Of a stretch of 64,000 bases of DNA, positions 36,439 to 43,769 are shown piece by piece (position 1 is the stretch's first letter; each line of letters begins with the position of its first letter). The notes below the pieces were generated by a model. It saw only the letters and a program-made list of their open reading frames with translations. It did no database searches and was not told the DNA's origin. Source of the DNA: Silvimonas terrae (GTDB taxonomy: Bacteria > Pseudomonadota > Gammaproteobacteria > Burkholderiales > Chitinibacteraceae); assembly GCF_014202765.1 (NCBI RefSeq), contig NZ_JACHHN010000006.1, positions 62,001 through 126,000 of the forward strand, in the 5' to 3' direction. A program made the translations under genes and the position numbers.

Positions 36439-37476
36439 TCACGCACCTCCCTTCGCCAGTCTCAATCCCAACCGGTTGGCGACCGGCGAGCCGATCGCAT
36501 CTTGCCGGGTATGCTGATGAAAAATTTCTCCGGGCCGGTCCAGTGGTCTGAGCGGCGAGTCCGGATAAAACGGATTCAGGCGGTCGGGTACGTCACGCCA
36601 TACCCGATCACGGAAACCCGCACACAGTATCGGTAGATCGATCTCTTCCTGGCCAACACGATTGGCGGCGGAAACCGCTCCCTCCAGTATCTTGATGGTG
36701 TAATCCAGCAGCCCGTAGCTACCGATGTAGACGCGGCGAGCAACGTTGGCTTCGTAGAGCGGCAAGCTGGTGCCAAACGGCAGCCGGGCCTCAAGCAGTT
36801 TCAACACTCCGCGATACTCAAGGAAGTCCTGCTCGTCCTCCATGGAGAAGGGAAGTATCCGGATCCGCTGAGAGAAGCGGCGGGCCAGCTGTTCGTTACT
36901 GGTCACCACATATTCGGCGGTGGATAAGCCGCAGGCCACCATCCCAATACCGGTGTCTTCCAGCAGGTTCTTGATCCAGTCTGTGGCATCCCGAAATGCG
37001 GAGATACTCTGTGCATAAAAAATGTGCTGGAACTCATCAAGCAGAAGCATCTCGACACCGCAGCGCTGAAAGAGCTCTCTGATCCGGGTTGTTTTCTCCG
37101 GCGCAGTACCCCGGTGCGAGTTGCGATCACCCAGTGCTTCAAGAATTGCGGCAGCCAGACTTCTGACCGTTGGCGATGAGGGAACAGGTACATAGAGCAC
37201 GGGCACGCATGTTCGATGCGCTTCATGGACTCGTGGAAAGGCTGCATGATAGTTACGCAGGATCGTGCTTTTTCCGCTACCCGATGGTCCTGTCAGCAGA
37301 ACCCCTCCACCACGGCCGTGGGTACGCTGACGCTGATGCAATTCGGCCAGGTGAAACATCGCCTCCCTGTAGCGGCGATGTGGAATGGGTTCTACGATCA
37401 GCTTGTAGCCCAAGGCTGCGAGCGAAGCGGGTCCTGAATCCGGAGAAAACTGGGTCATCATGGAGAGTGGGTCCAT
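36439..37476 (-). CDS. tnsC: TnsC/TniB-family transposition ATPase
   Basis: AAA+ regulator linking target complex to transposase; 345 aa. Walker A is GPSGSGKS (residues 63-70), Walker B VEMLLLDEFQH (Asp-Glu at 147-148), followed by sensor-like MVACGLSTAEYVV and an Arg-rich RRFSQRIRILPF. The ATG at 37476 has GGAGG upstream within the tnsB tail and starts 3 bp after the tnsB stop. It follows the TniB-like branch in length (Tn7 TnsC is about 555 aa). Confidence 0.92.
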   Translation of the reverse strand: MDPLSMMTQFSPDSGPASLAALGYKLIVEPIPHRRYREAMFHLAELHQRQRTHGRGGGVLLTGPSGSGKSTILRNYHAAFPRVHEAHRTCVPVLYVPVPSSPTVRSLAAAILEALGDRNSHRGTAPEKTTRIRELFQRCGVEMLLLDEFQHIFYAQSISAFRDATDWIKNLLEDTGIGMVACGLSTAEYVVTSNEQLARRFSQRIRILPFSMEDEQDFLEYRGVLKLLEARLPFGTSLPLYEANVARRVYIGSYGLLDYTIKILEGAVSAANRVGQEEIDLPILCAGFRDRVWRDVPDRLNPFYPDSPLRPLDRPGEIFHQHTRQDAIGSPVANRLGLRLAKGGA

Positions 37477-37479
37477 GGA

Positions 37480-39447
37480 TCAGTCCTCCCCATTTGTCGG
37501 CGATGGACCAAAGTCGGGCAACGTGTCATCAAGCCCTGAAGGCAAATCGCCCGGCGGTTGTTCTTTGACATTCCGGATGGGGTTACGCGCCTTGGCCAAT
37601 GGATCCTCGTTGCGCCATACCGCTTCACTGTCATGCTGTACGGTGCTCGCGCCAGACTTGCGTGTTCCCGTTTTTTTGCTCTTGAGGGCACCCCTGACCA
37701 GTTCTTCAATTTCATGGCGCGCCTGTAGCAAATGTGGCGCAAGGGAACTATCGCCATGTGTTTTGCGGACATGTTCGCGAACCATGCGATGCAGATCACG
37801 GGTCAATCCCTTCGCATATTCCGCTTGCTTTGCGGCAACCTTCAGATACTCATTTGTGTCTGGATCGAAGACATGAATGTGGCTCACGTCGTCTTCGTAG
37901 TATTTGAGATTGACCTTGCAGTTTTTGCCTGCCCGGCGGCGGATGATCTGGAGTAGCTCACTGTTGTAGTGAAGGCCTTCCAGCTCGATGCCGTAATGAA
38001 ACAGAGTGCGTGAGGCCGGGATCCCCGCGATGACTTCAAGTTGCTGGGGGTGTACTGGCAACTCGATCACCTGCCTGTTTGCGCATTCGGTCCAGACATC
38101 CAGTGGGCTGCGCCCATTGAGGCCTCGATGGGGCGTAACGTTGTAGACGTCGACGATCCACTTGGTAATCAGGTGTACCAGCGTGTTCAGGTCGAGGGCG
38201 GCATTCTTCTCCGAGGGATAGTCGCCCCGTTGATCGGGATTTGAAAACACTGTGCCGGGGAGCCGGTGGATCAAGCCCATATTCATAGTGCGGAAAAAGC
38301 GCTCGACCGCCCCCTTGTGTTGCGGTGTCCGGGAACCACAAAAGAGGATCTGGATGCCCATTTCCAGGCAGGCCATTTCCAGTGCTTTGGAATGCAGATC
38401 AGTACCGTTATCGATAGCGATTAGCGAGGGAATGCCACATGCAGGCCATGTGTTTTTGATATCGGGGAAACGCGCCAGTAGTTCATCCTTCGGCAAAATG
38501 GCACGCCTGAGACATTGCAATACGCCGTGGCTGGACGGCGCATTGAAGCTGAGATAGAAGCCAAGAATCATGCGAGAGAGACGATCGATGGCCAGGCTCA
38601 ACCATGGGCGGCCGAGCGGCAGCTTGTTGGCGTCGTCGCACGCATTTATATCCAGCGGCGAGTGATCGATCTCGATCCGTTCCAGAATGCCACTGACCTG
38701 AACCGATCCCAATGCGGCCCTGTACTTCATTCGGGCCGCTTCTGCACCTTCGCGTGCGGTATCAATGAGGTCTTGCTGAAGCGCTTCCAGCCAGCGATAG
38801 ATTGTCGAGCGACCGGGCTTTTTAAGCCTTTCATGGTCGGGTAGACCGTTGTTGAGCGCATTGATCTGCCGGTACATGGCTTCGGCAACAGCGATTTTTG
38901 GCAGCTTCTGGTCGGTCAGATAAATCGCCGCAATCACCTCTTCAAAGACCCTGTACGCCGGCTTTTCGAAATGAGCCGAGGAGGCTGAATTGTGTGGAAT
39001 CAGCTTCAGGATGCTTTTGGTCGAACGATATCGACGCCACCAGCTGGATACGGTGGAGGCGCAGGGTGGACGCGAATCCCCCGCTTCTTTTGCCGCCGCC
39101 TTGATCTTCTCTGCCCAGATGTTCTGGTTGTAGGGCGTGCGTTCTGCATCAATTGCCGTGAGGTAATACAGGCGACGCTTGGCGATTTGCTGATGTTGTT
39201 CGGGAAATGTCGATAAATCACGGGGTGTAGCGATATATATCGCGTTGCCCAGCTCACCTAGTGATGCTTCGTCGATCAGCCAGGTTTGTGAGTGCCAGCG
39301 TCGCAGAATTTCCTTCACTGATAGATTCAGGACTTCCCCGCTATCAGACAATAACTGGATCATGCCGGTAACGCGCCTGCGGTGCATTTCCCAACGCTGC
39401 TGACCCTCAATAAACACCAGTCCACGCTTAAAGGAGAATCGTTGCAT
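37480..39447 (-). CDS. tnsB: TnsB/TniA-family DDE transposase
   Basis: A 655-aa transposase that binds the ends and joins the 3' strands. The N-terminal half has winged HTH segments (STIYRWLEALQQDL). The rve/RNase H core has the catalytic triad Asp261 (IEIDHSPLD), Asp346 (IAIDNGTD) and Glu382 (HKGAVERFF) with the D35E spacing. The C-terminal Mu-type beta-barrel region (about 440-520) is followed by a charged tail ending DFGPSPTNGED that may contact TnsC. It overlaps tnsA by 20 nt and has GGGAGG before its ATG. Confidence 0.93.
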   Translation of the reverse strand: MQRFSFKRGLVFIEGQQRWEMHRRRVTGMIQLLSDSGEVLNLSVKEILRRWHSQTWLIDEASLGELGNAIYIATPRDLSTFPEQHQQIAKRRLYYLTAIDAERTPYNQNIWAEKIKAAAKEAGDSRPPCASTVSSWWRRYRSTKSILKLIPHNSASSAHFEKPAYRVFEEVIAAIYLTDQKLPKIAVAEAMYRQINALNNGLPDHERLKKPGRSTIYRWLEALQQDLIDTAREGAEAARMKYRAALGSVQVSGILERIEIDHSPLDINACDDANKLPLGRPWLSLAIDRLSRMILGFYLSFNAPSSHGVLQCLRRAILPKDELLARFPDIKNTWPACGIPSLIAIDNGTDLHSKALEMACLEMGIQILFCGSRTPQHKGAVERFFRTMNMGLIHRLPGTVFSNPDQRGDYPSEKNAALDLNTLVHLITKWIVDVYNVTPHRGLNGRSPLDVWTECANRQVIELPVHPQQLEVIAGIPASRTLFHYGIELEGLHYNSELLQIIRRRAGKNCKVNLKYYEDDVSHIHVFDPDTNEYLKVAAKQAEYAKGLTRDLHRMVREHVRKTHGDSSLAPHLLQARHEIEELVRGALKSKKTGTRKSGASTVQHDSEAVWRNEDPLAKARNPIRNVKEQPPGDLPSGLDDTLPDFGPSPTNGED

Positions 39448-40063
39448 TGCAACCTCCCTGTGGCAGTTGCAGCAGAGCGTCTGCGGTCAGTGGTAAATCC
39501 AGATTGCAGAGCACGGTGCCGGCGGCAATCAGCCGCAGGGTGGTGGCGTAACCGAATTTGGCTTCGCAAGCTGCGAACGTGACAGAGTGGTCACGGAACA
39601 GTTGTCGCAATTGACCCGCAGTTGGACGTTCGTGCCAAGGGTGTGCGTGCAGGCTGGCCAGGCGCTTCAGATTGCCAAACAGGGGCTCGCGCCGGATTTC
39701 CAGTTCGGTTGCAATGCGAAAGCTCCGTGCCTCGCGGCGATAGTGCGCTGCAATCGAGCCATATTTTGCCGCGATGGAAGGTTTGGCGAGCTCGCTACTT
39801 TCCTTGATCTCAAGGTGGACTAACTGACCATCTTCAAGAGTCAGTTCAAAGTCCGGGAAATATTCGCGTGTACGCAGGCCATCTGCATAAACGATCCGTG
39901 CAGGCTGCTCCTGGTACCGGACAATGCCCGGCGACATTTCCAGAAGAAGGACCGCGTCCCGCTCCAGCATGGATTCCCAGGCGACCATTCGCCGAAGTTT
40001 GGTCGACGGGAAATAACCGCGGATATGTCGCCCGCGACGAGTAACTACCTTTCTTGCCAGCAT
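39428..40063 (-). CDS. tnsA: TnsA-family endonuclease
   Basis: A 211-aa restriction-enzyme-fold nuclease that cuts the 5' strands for cut-and-paste transposition. Visible active-site series: Glu in WESMLERD (30 or 34), Asp71 in YFPDFEL, and EIK (85-87) in LEIKES; VRYQEQP between them is typical of TnsA. The C-terminal about 90 residues would contact TnsB or TnsC. First gene of the transposition operon. Its presence separates this element from Tn5053-like tniABQ elements, which lack TnsA. Confidence 0.92.
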   Translation of the reverse strand: MLARKVVTRRGRHIRGYFPSTKLRRMVAWESMLERDAVLLLEMSPGIVRYQEQPARIVYADGLRTREYFPDFELTLEDGQLVHLEIKESSELAKPSIAAKYGSIAAHYRREARSFRIATELEIRREPLFGNLKRLASLHAHPWHERPTAGQLRQLFRDHSVTFAACEAKFGYATTLRLIAAGTVLCNLDLPLTADALLQLPQGGCNATILL

Positions 40064-40454
40064 GTTCTGCTCCCGATGGCGCGGGCAACAGGTGTCCCTG
40101 CGCCATCTCGCATCATTTGAAGTTCACCGGAAAAACGGACGAACAGGTCCGCCGTTCAGCGTTTGCTGATCGTTTTTCGGCGACAGGAATGGGAAGGGGG
40201 CTTGACCGCCTGTTGGGCGCAGAAGATACTGAGCTTGCTAGGGCTTATGGCATCTACTGCATGAGCACCAAAGGGGGCAAGCCACCGTGCTTGCCCTTTT
40301 TGCATTTCAGATTGAGTTATCGCTGCTTCTTCAGATTTCCTCCTGTGTGCGCCTGCCTGGCGCTGGGTTTGGGAAATACATATGCCAGGGGCTGCCTCTT
40401 CCTGGCCCCTGCGGTTTTCAATATTCCGGCTGCACCGGAAACACCTTCTTCGCT
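40064..40454. other. Gap containing an orphan plus-strand terminator
   Basis: A 391-bp stretch upstream of tnsA that should hold the tns promoter. A strong hairpin, AAAGGGGGCAAG (40270-40281) with CTTGCCCTTTTT (40290-40301), points in the plus direction, yet no plus-strand gene ends there. It could end a short untranslated RNA starting near 40100 or be a remnant. No protein frame of credible composition was seen. Confidence 0.4.
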
Positions 40455-40775
40455 CTACTCTGTGGGACGCACTGTGGCGGTCTCGCGCCGTGTTGCCATC
40501 CAGCTCGCAATGTCTTTCACCAATGCAAATTTCCCTCTGCGATGGGGAATGGTGAAGACGGGGACCGGCAAGGTACCGCGAGCCAATGCCTGCCTGAATG
40601 CCACCGTTGTGGCGTAGCCAAGCAGGCGAAGCAGCGCACTACCGCCCACCATGGGGCCATGCCGGTCAAACAAGTCCCGCTCCAGTTGTTCAGCCAGCGA
40701 CATGCTTTGAGTGGTGTTTTCCATAGCGGAGTAACGAGTAGTAACACCACGATGGTAGCCAGCTTGTGTTTTCAT
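40455..40775 (-). CDS. Small HTH-like protein of the Tn7-like element
   Basis: A 106-aa basic protein. Residues about 45-90 (GGSALLRLLGYATTVAFRQA, then GTLPVPVFTIPHRRGKFALV) look like a MerR/excisionase-type helix-turn-helix with wing, as in plasmid and phage DNA-binding proteins. It sits upstream of tnsA in the same direction and may regulate the tns operon. An alternative start is the ATG at 40724. The LGYATT motif is echoed in the C-terminal part of TnsA (FGYATTLRLIAAGTV), perhaps a shared ancestry. Confidence 0.55.
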   Translation of the reverse strand: MKTQAGYHRGVTTRYSAMENTTQSMSLAEQLERDLFDRHGPMVGGSALLRLLGYATTVAFRQALARGTLPVPVFTIPHRRGKFALVKDIASWMATRRETATVRPTE

Positions 40776-40833
40776 GCCTACGCGTTACGATGGCTCCAAA
40801 CATCTCCCTATCAATTTTTCATAACACGTTGAT

Positions 40834-41712
40834 ATGCCGGCAAAAACCAAGAAATGGCCCGCTATATACGATGCATGTCAGAAAAATTTCCGGGCTGCCG
40901 TTGGTCGGCGACACGGCCCGGTCGACGTCGTCAGAGTGGTGCTCTGGTATCAGCTGGTTCAATCCCGCTTGGGTGTAGGCAGTCCCCATGCGATGGCGCA
41001 GGAAATCGATAAAAACCACAGTGGGAAATTACGTTCGTACCAGTCGGGGACCCACGGGCCCAATGTGGAAACAGTCGCTGCAGTGAATCGCCATGTTCCA
41101 GGGACGGCGAGGTTTCTGGATCAAGTATTGTGGTCCGCGATTGGGGGCCGTCTTTCGACAACGGAGTTGTGGGTCCAGGGATTGATGCAGTTTGCGCCGA
41201 CGATCCAGGCCATCGTTGTCGAACTCGACGCCTATGGGCAATCTACCGGCGAGCCACCGCTCGCAACCGTGCGCCATCTACGCAAGCTGCAACAATGCGC
41301 AAGCCCCGAAGCCTTGGCCTGCCTGATCATTCTCCTGCGGCACGCGGCAGAGACTGGCAACACCAAGCTATCGCTGGGCATCGGCCGCGCTGTATTTTCA
41401 GTGTCGCTGATCGTGTGCAGCCAGTTTCCCTACAACCTGATGGCCCGCGAACTGTTTGAATTGCTCAGGGAACATGTATTTGTATTTGCTTCCAGCGACG
41501 AGGAAAGGCTGGATTTTTCCGGGGTAGATTTTGTTGGCAGTGTGCAGGCGTTGAGCGATTGCGTGCTGCGCATGGAAGGGGAAAAGTGGATCAAACCCGG
41601 GGAAGTAGCGGCACGCCAGGCGCTGATCAAGGTCATGAACGGTCGGCACGGGCTCGATGTGCCACTAACATTAATGTTGCAAATCAGGTCGGAGAAACGC
41701 CTCAAGATTTAG
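40834..41712 (+). CDS. Hypothetical protein in transposon cargo (292 aa)
   Basis: A soluble protein starting MPAKTKKWPAIYDACQKNFR, predicted mostly helical. No catalytic motif, signal or membrane segment was recognised. It is divergent from the small HTH-like gene across a 58-bp gap, so the two may share a regulatory region. The ribosome binding site is not obvious. The gene belongs to the element by position; family unknown. Confidence 0.55.
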   Translation: MPAKTKKWPAIYDACQKNFRAAVGRRHGPVDVVRVVLWYQLVQSRLGVGSPHAMAQEIDKNHSGKLRSYQSGTHGPNVETVAAVNRHVPGTARFLDQVLWSAIGGRLSTTELWVQGLMQFAPTIQAIVVELDAYGQSTGEPPLATVRHLRKLQQCASPEALACLIILLRHAAETGNTKLSLGIGRAVFSVSLIVCSQFPYNLMARELFELLREHVFVFASSDEERLDFSGVDFVGSVQALSDCVLRMEGEKWIKPGEVAARQALIKVMNGRHGLDVPLTLMLQIRSEKRLKI

Positions 41713-41851
41713 CAGGGGCCGGCCGCTGATGGTCCAGAGCCAGTCAGGCAAATCTGCGCGGTGGGTCACAATTCGATGCAAAACTACCGTTTTATGTGTC
41801 CGAGTACATTCTGTGAACTGAGCTGATACACCATCTGGAACTGCTACTGAT

Positions 41852-42349
41852 TCAGGAGGCGTCTTCTCCTGCGTTGTTCGCCTTGACCCAAGCCAGCCAG
41901 CCGGCGCGACTCGCCCGAGCATCATGAAGCGCGTGATGTTGAGGGTGTCCCGCTTCGTGGTACTCGTTTACCGCTCGTTCAAAAACCTCGGTTTCGAGCA
42001 ATGGCCGCAAATCGAACCAGGCGGTAAGATTCGCTGGGTAAGTGCCACCCAAGACCTGTCGCAGAAGATCACGATCATGCTGGGAATCGCATGCCACAGT
42101 GATCTCCGCAGGCAGCTCTGCGAACCATGTGGATATTTGCTCCCGGAGATCATTTTTGCGAACCACGGCGGAGTGATCTCTGCCCAGTTGCGCCCAAACC
42201 ACTGACTGCACAAAGCCATTGCACTTGGCACGGTCGAAATCTTGAACTTCCAGATAGAGTTCCTTGTGGCCGTCTTCGCTAACCAAGGCAATGCTGATCA
42301 ATTCACGATCGACGAAGTCAGTGAACTCAGTGTCCATCAGTAACAACAT
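41852..42349 (-). CDS. DEDDh-type 3'-5' exoribonuclease-like protein
   Basis: A 165-aa RNase-T/DnaQ-fold protein. The exonuclease motifs are present: MDTEFT (Asp6, Glu8), a central Asp in DSQHDRDLL (about 92-94), and QHHALHDARA giving His138 and Asp143 (DEDDh class). The compact size and MDTEFT start resemble the Rv2179c-like 3'-5' exoribonuclease family. It lies in the transposon between the unknown 292-aa gene and the six-gene operon, in the opposite direction to both; a defence or RNA-processing role is open. Confidence 0.75.
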   Translation of the reverse strand: MLLLMDTEFTDFVDRELISIALVSEDGHKELYLEVQDFDRAKCNGFVQSVVWAQLGRDHSAVVRKNDLREQISTWFAELPAEITVACDSQHDRDLLRQVLGGTYPANLTAWFDLRPLLETEVFERAVNEYHEAGHPQHHALHDARASRAGWLAWVKANNAGEDAS

Positions 42350-42584
42350 GGGCGTCTCGCAAAGTAATTACAGGCTGTGGTGTGAGTGTTTCGCCCTCAA
42401 CATCCCTTGGTGTAGCAACTTGCCTCAATTCTGATGAGGAGCTTGGGCAATAAAGCGGGCCATTCTACCGATACTGATTTTTAGTAAATTGGTCTGGTTT
42501 CCCTTTGCTCTTTACTGATGGCTTAATCCAATGAACCCATTGAAACAGTGAACGGGGCTAGACAAATGTGCAGATTCGTACTAG

Positions 42585-42621
42585 GAAAAGGTTGATTCAG
42601 GTACACTTATCTGACCTTTTC
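42585..42621. promoter_or_regulatory. Possible operator upstream of the six-gene operon
   Basis: GAAAAGGT (42585-42592) and ACCTTTTC (42614-42621) form a perfect 8-bp inverted repeat with a 21-bp spacer, 31 bp before the AbrB-like gene. AbrB-like proteins often bind their own promoter, so this is a candidate autoregulatory site. No clear -10/-35 was found in the 302-bp gap 42350-42651. Confidence 0.35.
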
Positions 42622-42651
42622 AATGCATATATCAGGGCAAAATTTAGTGTC

Positions 42652-42864
42652 ATGAAAGTATTATTCGATACTAAAACGGTACAAAAATTGGGGCGAATTG
42701 TCCTGAGTGATACATTGCTCCGAAACGCGGGCCTCCAGGAGGGGGACGCTGTCGACATTTACTTTGATGTTGCCAACAAACACATCATCATACAGCGGGC
42801 AGAAAGTCTGGCTGCAGAGACGCCTCCAGCGGAGAGCGTGAATCGCAAGAGGGATAAAAAATGA
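42652..42864 (+). CDS. AbrB/MazE-type DNA-binding protein
   Basis: A 70-aa swapped-hairpin protein: VQKLGRIVLSDTLLRNAGLQ and EGDAVDIYFDVANKHIIIQ are the two halves of the SpoVT/AbrB fold. The ATG at 42652 gives the usual start (MKVLFDTKTV); the frame opens earlier at 42568 without merit. Its last 4 nt overlap the DUF4007 start (ATGA). As the first gene of the operon it probably regulates it. No toxin partner of the MazF type follows, so it is not a simple toxin-antitoxin pair. Confidence 0.8.
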   Translation: MKVLFDTKTVQKLGRIVLSDTLLRNAGLQEGDAVDIYFDVANKHIIIQRAESLAAETPPAESVNRKRDKK

Positions 42865-43769
42865 CGATCGGGTCAGAGCGCACAGAGCGCTTTTCGGGAC
42901 ACGAATCTTTCGTTTGCCGTTATGGCTGGCTACCCAAAATATATCGCGCAGTGCTGGCTGATGCACGTGTGCTCCGAAACGAAGAGCAGGCGATGGTTGC
43001 ACTGGGTATTGGTAGGAACATGGTTAAATCGCTCCAGTTTTGGGCTGAAGCAACGGGAGTGATCAGGCCTAGCGGTGAGGGTGGACATGCTCCGGGCCCA
43101 GTCGGTGGGCGCTTGTTTGGCGACCTTTGGGATCCGTACCTTGAAGCACAAGAGTCCCTTTGGCTAATTCATTGGCAGTTGACAACGCGCGCTGGACTGG
43201 CTGCATGGAGCGAGGTTTTTGGAGAAGGAGGGACAATCCGCTTTGATCGTGCCCGTCTGATTCAGGCGCTCGGCCAGCGGAGTGCTCCCTTGGTTCGCGC
43301 TTTGGCTCCGTCAACACTTGAACAACACGCTTCCATTTTTATTCAGAGCTATCTGCCTTCAGAAAAGAATGCGGACGATACGGCATGGTGTCCTCTTCAG
43401 GATTTAGGACTGCTCAAGGCCATGAAAACTGAAGATGGCCGGATACTTTACAGTACCGACGTCCATGTACAGGTAGGCTTGACGCCGCGGGTTTTCGCAC
43501 TTGCATTGGTCGATTTCTTACTCAGTCAACAGAGAAGCGGAACGGCTGACTTTCATAGCCTTCTCAAGGGGGCTCATAGTCCCGGTGTTGTTTTCAGGCT
43601 TAGCGAGCATCAGCTCCGAGTCCTCCTTGAGCGCACTATGGCTGAGCCGCTTCGTGGCGCACTCCGATTCGTAGATACTGCTGATACCCAAAGCATTGTT
43701 CTAAAACCAACAGAAATAGATCCGCAGTTCAAGCTGTGGCAACAAGAAGAGGCGCTGGAAAATGTCTGA
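42861..43769 (+). CDS. DUF4007 family protein
   Basis: A 302-aa soluble protein. The start RFSGHESFVCRYGWLPKIYR is the DUF4007 hallmark, followed by ALGIGRNMVKSLQFWAEATG with an HTH-like look. DUF4007 genes are, to my knowledge, often found beside PAPS-reductase-like (DndC-type) genes in defence islands; the biochemical role is unknown, with DNA or target recognition as a reasonable guess. It overlaps the ATPase gene by 8 nt, so stoichiometric production with the ATPase is likely. Confidence 0.82.
   Translation: MTIGSERTERFSGHESFVCRYGWLPKIYRAVLADARVLRNEEQAMVALGIGRNMVKSLQFWAEATGVIRPSGEGGHAPGPVGGRLFGDLWDPYLEAQESLWLIHWQLTTRAGLAAWSEVFGEGGTIRFDRARLIQALGQRSAPLVRALAPSTLEQHASIFIQSYLPSEKNADDTAWCPLQDLGLLKAMKTEDGRILYSTDVHVQVGLTPRVFALALVDFLLSQQRSGTADFHSLLKGAHSPGVVFRLSEHQLRVLLERTMAEPLRGALRFVDTADTQSIVLKPTEIDPQFKLWQQEEALENV

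Noticed and set aside
40834-41712. Part of the six-gene operon
   Set aside because: Although it reads in the same direction, the opposed exonuclease gene and a 302-bp gap separate it from the operon.
42652-43769. AbrB-like and DUF4007 genes as a toxin-antitoxin pair
   Set aside because: DUF4007 is not a MazF-type toxin, and both genes are part of the larger coupled operon.
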